Assembly (NCBI GenBank): GCA_002938115.1
Contig: PTKD01000058.1
Coordinates: forward strand, 1-9,421
Source of the DNA: Alphaproteobacteria bacterium MarineAlpha9_Bin7
GTDB lineage: Bacteria > Pseudomonadota > Alphaproteobacteria > UBA7887
DNA length: 9,421 bases
Direction: 5' to 3'
Part shown: piece by piece, positions 6,956-9,421 of the stretch
Layout of the letters: every line of letters begins with the position of its first letter
How positions within the stretch are numbered: position 1 is the first letter of the stretch
The notes under the pieces: generated by a model
What the model saw: the letters and a program-made list of their open reading frames with translations, nothing else
Databases searched by the model: none
Told to the model about the DNA's origin: nothing
Translations under genes and position numbers: made by a program

Positions 6956-7076
6956 GATAAAGTGGATTGATAAAATAAGGTATCTCCTGCCTACGGGCTG
7001 CTGATTTGTTTATTTGTGAAATTGCAAAGGCAGTGCTTGTGCGAGAAAAATTAATAAAGCTAAAAGTGCTAATTCA

Positions 7077-7100
7077 ACGTATACGTACAATTAGTACGTA
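7077..7100. repeat. Palindrome cluster upstream of the DUF502 gene
   Basis: Two overlapping perfect palindromic elements occur: ACGTATACGT at 7077-7086, and TACGTAC (7082-7088) facing GTACGTA (7094-7100) across a five-base AATTA loop. The core ACGT thus appears three times, at 7077, 7083 and 7096. It lies 42 bases before the DUF502 ATG in a 186-base spacer (6956-7141) with no other convincing feature. It could be a regulator binding site or a small hairpin. There is no T run after it, so it is not a standard terminator. Confidence 0.45.
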
Positions 7101-7141
7101 GAGCAGGCTAGGAGTATAGGTCGTGGGAACGGTATGAAACC

Positions 7142-7897
7142 ATGAGTGATAGTCCGCGCAATTCAGCTGAAAAGAAAACCGACATGGAACACACGCATGT
7201 TATGCGTCGTCGTGGTATTTTATCAAGGTTCCGTAATTATTTTTTAACGGGCCTTATCGTAACGGCGCCGATCGGAATTACTATCACATTAGCCCTTTGG
7301 GTCATCAATTGGATAGATGGGAAAATCGTTCCGTTGATCCCCGAAGGATACAATCCGCAGCTTTTGTTTCAAAATTCTACCGGTATTCACATACCTGGGA
7401 TCGGCTTGGTAGTCGTATTTGTTGGACTCACCTTCATTGGGTTTGTTGCTGCAGGATTTGTCGGCCGAGTGATGGTGCGGAGCGGAGAAACAATATTAAA
7501 TAGAATGCCCGTCATTCGCAGCGTATATGGTGCACTCAAACAGATATTTGAGACTGTCTTACGTTCCTCTGCACGTCCGTTTCGCGAAGTGGCCTTGATT
7601 GAGTATCCACGACGTGGAATATGGGCAATTGGTTTTATTACAACGAAAACAACGGGCGAAGTGCAGCACGACATTTCGGAGGACGTGGTCAATGTGTTCT
7701 TGCCTACTACTCCGAATCCTACCTCGGGGTTTCTACTTTTCGTACCAAGAAAAGACGTAATAGTTTTGGACATGACTGTTGAGGAGGCCATCAAAATGAT
7801 CGTCTCCGCTGGTATTGTGACGCCGCCAGACCGGAGGCCGACGGACGCGCAGAATATCCCTTTAGTTTCTTCTAGCGAGGACCCGGATAACGGGTAG
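7142..7897 (+). CDS. DUF502 family membrane protein
   Basis: This 251-residue inner-membrane protein belongs to the DUF502 (COG2928) family, whose function is unknown. After a charged cytoplasmic N-terminus come two membrane helices: about 33-56 (YFLTGLIVTAPIGITITLAL) and about 85-108 (GIGLVVVFVGLTFIGFVAAG). The soluble C-terminal domain carries the family motifs PVIRSVYGALKQIFETV (123-139), LIEYPRRGIWAIGFIT (152-167) and FLPTTPNPTSGFLLFVP (186-202). The ATG at 7142 is the first possible start after an in-frame stop at 7109. Its Shine-Dalgarno is weak (GGGAA about a dozen bases upstream). The first ~25 residues are polar and poorly conserved in type, so a start at the ATG of 7184 or 7202 is possible. 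It converges on recG across 54 bases; this neighbourhood is one I recall from Alphaproteobacteria. Confidence 0.9.
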   Translation: MSDSPRNSAEKKTDMEHTHVMRRRGILSRFRNYFLTGLIVTAPIGITITLALWVINWIDGKIVPLIPEGYNPQLLFQNSTGIHIPGIGLVVVFVGLTFIGFVAAGFVGRVMVRSGETILNRMPVIRSVYGALKQIFETVLRSSARPFREVALIEYPRRGIWAIGFITTKTTGEVQHDISEDVVNVFLPTTPNPTSGFLLFVPRKDVIVLDMTVEEAIKMIVSAGIVTPPDRRPTDAQNIPLVSSSEDPDNG

Positions 7898-7951
7898 TAA
7901 TTGATAAAGACGCAGCGGACATCTTCGTGGGGTTTCCTTTTGAAAGACTGG

Positions 7952-9421
7952 TCACCCAGAACGGAGAAGATTAATGGCAGCGTCTCTTTCGAATAGATAG
8001 AGGAGTATCCGTAAGGCTTTTCCCCGCTCGTTTTCTAAAGTGGCGTCTTGTGATAAGATCAGCTTGGCGTCATCTTGAGCCGCGGCAAGTAACTCCTCGT
8101 GTGTCGGTAGTTCAGCCAATCGAAAGTCCGGCAAGCCGCTTTGCCGTGTTCCTAGCAGCTCTCCTGCGCCACGAAGACGCAAATCCTCCTCCGCAATTTG
8201 GAAACCATCGTCGGTTTTGCGGAGTATACTCAGTCGCGCCCGAGCTGTTTTTGTGAGTGGTGGATCATATAATAGTAAGCAACTTGAAGGTTTATTGCTG
8301 CGCCCAACACGACCGCGTAGCTGATGAAGTTGAGCAAGCCCAAATCGCTCTGCCTGTTCAATGACTATTATTGTGGCGTTGGGCACATCAACACCAACTT
8401 CAATTACTGTGGTGGCGACCAGAATATCAAGTTTACCAGAGAGAAATTCCGACATTCTAGCGTCGCGCTCCATTTCATTAAGGCGCCCATGTACCAAGCC
8501 TACTCGTTCTCCAAATAGTTTTCTTAAAGACAAATAACGTTCTTCAGCGGCCGCCAGATCTACTAGTCTTGACTCATCTACCAGGGGGCATACCCAATAT
8601 ATTTGGCCACCCCCTTGAATAGCTCGTTTGATGGAATGGATCACGTCGTCAAAGCGTTCAATTGGCACGGCGGCTGTGTTGACGATTTGCCGACCAGAAG
8701 GTTTTTCTGTGAGGCGTGATACGTCCATATCACCGTAGGATGTCATCATTAAGGTACGCGGGATCGGAGTAGCTGTCATGACCAGCAGATCTACACCGCG
8801 TCCCTTGGCCTGGAGATTTAGTCGCTGGTGGACTCCAAATTTATGCTGCTCATCTATTACCGTTAAAGCCAGGCTCGCAAATGCAACGTCATCTTGAAAC
8901 ATTGCATGAGTCCCCACAAGAATATCAATTTTTCCATTGCTCAAGTCTAAAAGTAATTTATCACGAACTTTGCCTTTTGTTCGTCTGGTGAGAGCTGCGC
9001 ACGAAATACCAAGCGACTTCGTCCAGGGCTCAATGGTTGTGAGATGTTGGCGAGCAAGAATCTCCGTTGGCGCCATCAAAGCAGCTTGTTCACCCGATTC
9101 GACCGCGTTTAGCATTGCCAAAAAAGCAACAATAGTTTTGCCACTGCCAACATCTCCGTGGAGAAGTCGGACCATTCGTGTTTTAGCTTCCATATTTAAA
9201 ACGATCTCACTGAGTGCTTGATTCTGTGAGTTCGTCAGGGAGAAAGGCAACTCGGATACAAGCTTTTTTCGAAGATAATTCTCCCCTGAAATACTTCTTC
9301 CAGTTGTGTGCCGCATGTGTATACGAAGTAGCGCTATTGCTAGTTGGTTAGCCAAGAGCTCGTCATATGCTAGTCGTTGCCTTGGTATCGCTCCGGGTTT
9401 TAGAGCCTCTGTGTCTGGAGG
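7952..9421 (-). CDS. recG: ATP-dependent DNA helicase RecG, C-terminal part (5' end beyond window)
   Basis: RecG is a monomeric helicase that reverses stalled replication forks and moves branched DNA junctions. The frame is open through base 9421, giving 489 of about 690 residues; the N-terminal wedge domain is outside. The first visible residues already match RecG (RLAYDELLANQLAIAL), so a TTG at 9353-9355 is not the start. Helicase motifs in order of translation are Walker A GDVGSGKT (about 9134-9157), APTEILA, the Walker B box IDEQHKFGVHQR, MTATPIPRT, VHGRLNEMERD, ATTVIEVGVDVPNA and QLRGRVGRS. After these come the RecG-specific DLRLRGAGELLGTRQSG, which couples ATP use to DNA movement, and a final LLRSG before TGA (7952-7954). 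No disruption is visible. The 54-base gap to the DUF502 stop has no clear hairpin terminator. Confidence 0.97.
   Translation of the reverse strand, partial: PPDTEALKPGAIPRQRLAYDELLANQLAIALLRIHMRHTTGRSISGENYLRKKLVSELPFSLTNSQNQALSEIVLNMEAKTRMVRLLHGDVGSGKTIVAFLAMLNAVESGEQAALMAPTEILARQHLTTIEPWTKSLGISCAALTRRTKGKVRDKLLLDLSNGKIDILVGTHAMFQDDVAFASLALTVIDEQHKFGVHQRLNLQAKGRGVDLLVMTATPIPRTLMMTSYGDMDVSRLTEKPSGRQIVNTAAVPIERFDDVIHSIKRAIQGGGQIYWVCPLVDESRLVDLAAAEERYLSLRKLFGERVGLVHGRLNEMERDARMSEFLSGKLDILVATTVIEVGVDVPNATIIVIEQAERFGLAQLHQLRGRVGRSNKPSSCLLLYDPPLTKTARARLSILRKTDDGFQIAEEDLRLRGAGELLGTRQSGLPDFRLAELPTHEELLAAAQDDAKLILSQDATLENERGKALRILLYLFERDAAINLLRSG

Noticed and set aside
6987..7033. CTGCCT (6987-6992) facing AGGCAG (7028-7033) as a terminator after the hydrolase
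   Set aside because: The stem is six bases with a loop over 30 bases and no T run follows; this is not a credible terminator.
6999..7102. Small plus-strand frame in the spacer before the DUF502 gene
   Set aside because: It has only non-ATG starts and no convincing ribosome binding site, and its composition is that of AT-rich spacer DNA.
7898..7951. Bidirectional terminator between the DUF502 gene and recG
   Set aside because: Only a four-base match (CTTT/AAAG) is seen, which is too short for a hairpin terminator.
9353..9355. TTG as a start for recG
   Set aside because: RecG homology (RLAYDELLANQ) continues upstream in frame to the window edge.

Overview
The window looks like part of a proteobacterial, most likely alphaproteobacterial, chromosome. 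The evidence is a recG end converging on a DUF502 membrane-protein gene, a TAXI-type TRAP transporter with fused permease, and an MsbA-like ABC exporter and a HEAT-repeat protein whose closest remembered relatives are alphaproteobacterial. Most of the window has moderate-to-low GC, with many A/T third codon positions. The first ~0.73 kb is clearly richer in GC, so it may not come from the same genome, or not from the same part of it.

Layout. (1) 1-736, minus: the membrane domain of an MsbA-like ABC exporter, cut at both ends. (2) About 728-742: an abrupt head-to-head junction. (3) 737-1969, plus: a protein lacking its N-terminus, with five or six 27-residue glycine/aspartate repeats followed by a helical HEAT-like region. 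(4) 1966-6002, minus: an operon-like run. In order of transcription it holds a PLP-dependent threonine/serine dehydratase-like enzyme, a possible 39-residue small ORF with a very strong Shine-Dalgarno, a TAXI periplasmic receptor and a fused TRAP permease. The permease stop overlaps the stop of the HEAT gene. (5) 6083-6955, plus, divergent from the dehydratase: an alpha/beta hydrolase carrying the full residue set of fluoroacetate (haloacetate) dehalogenases. (6) 6956-7141: a non-coding spacer with a compact palindrome cluster. (7) 7142-7897, plus: a DUF502 two-helix membrane protein. (8) 7952-9421, minus: the C-terminal two thirds of RecG, running off the right edge.

How the genes may work together. 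The receptor and permease form a complete sodium- or proton-driven TRAP uptake system, probably for a small organic acid or amino-acid-like anion. The dehydratase upstream and the divergent dehalogenase-like hydrolase suggest a small import-and-degrade island, with ammonia or halide elimination inside the cell. The individual families are clear. The joint pathway and its substrate are inference.

I found no CRISPR array, insertion sequence, tRNA or rRNA. The least ordinary items are the junction near 735, the repeat protein beside it, the TRAP/dehydratase/dehalogenase cluster, the small ORF at 4871-4990 and the palindromes at 7077-7100.
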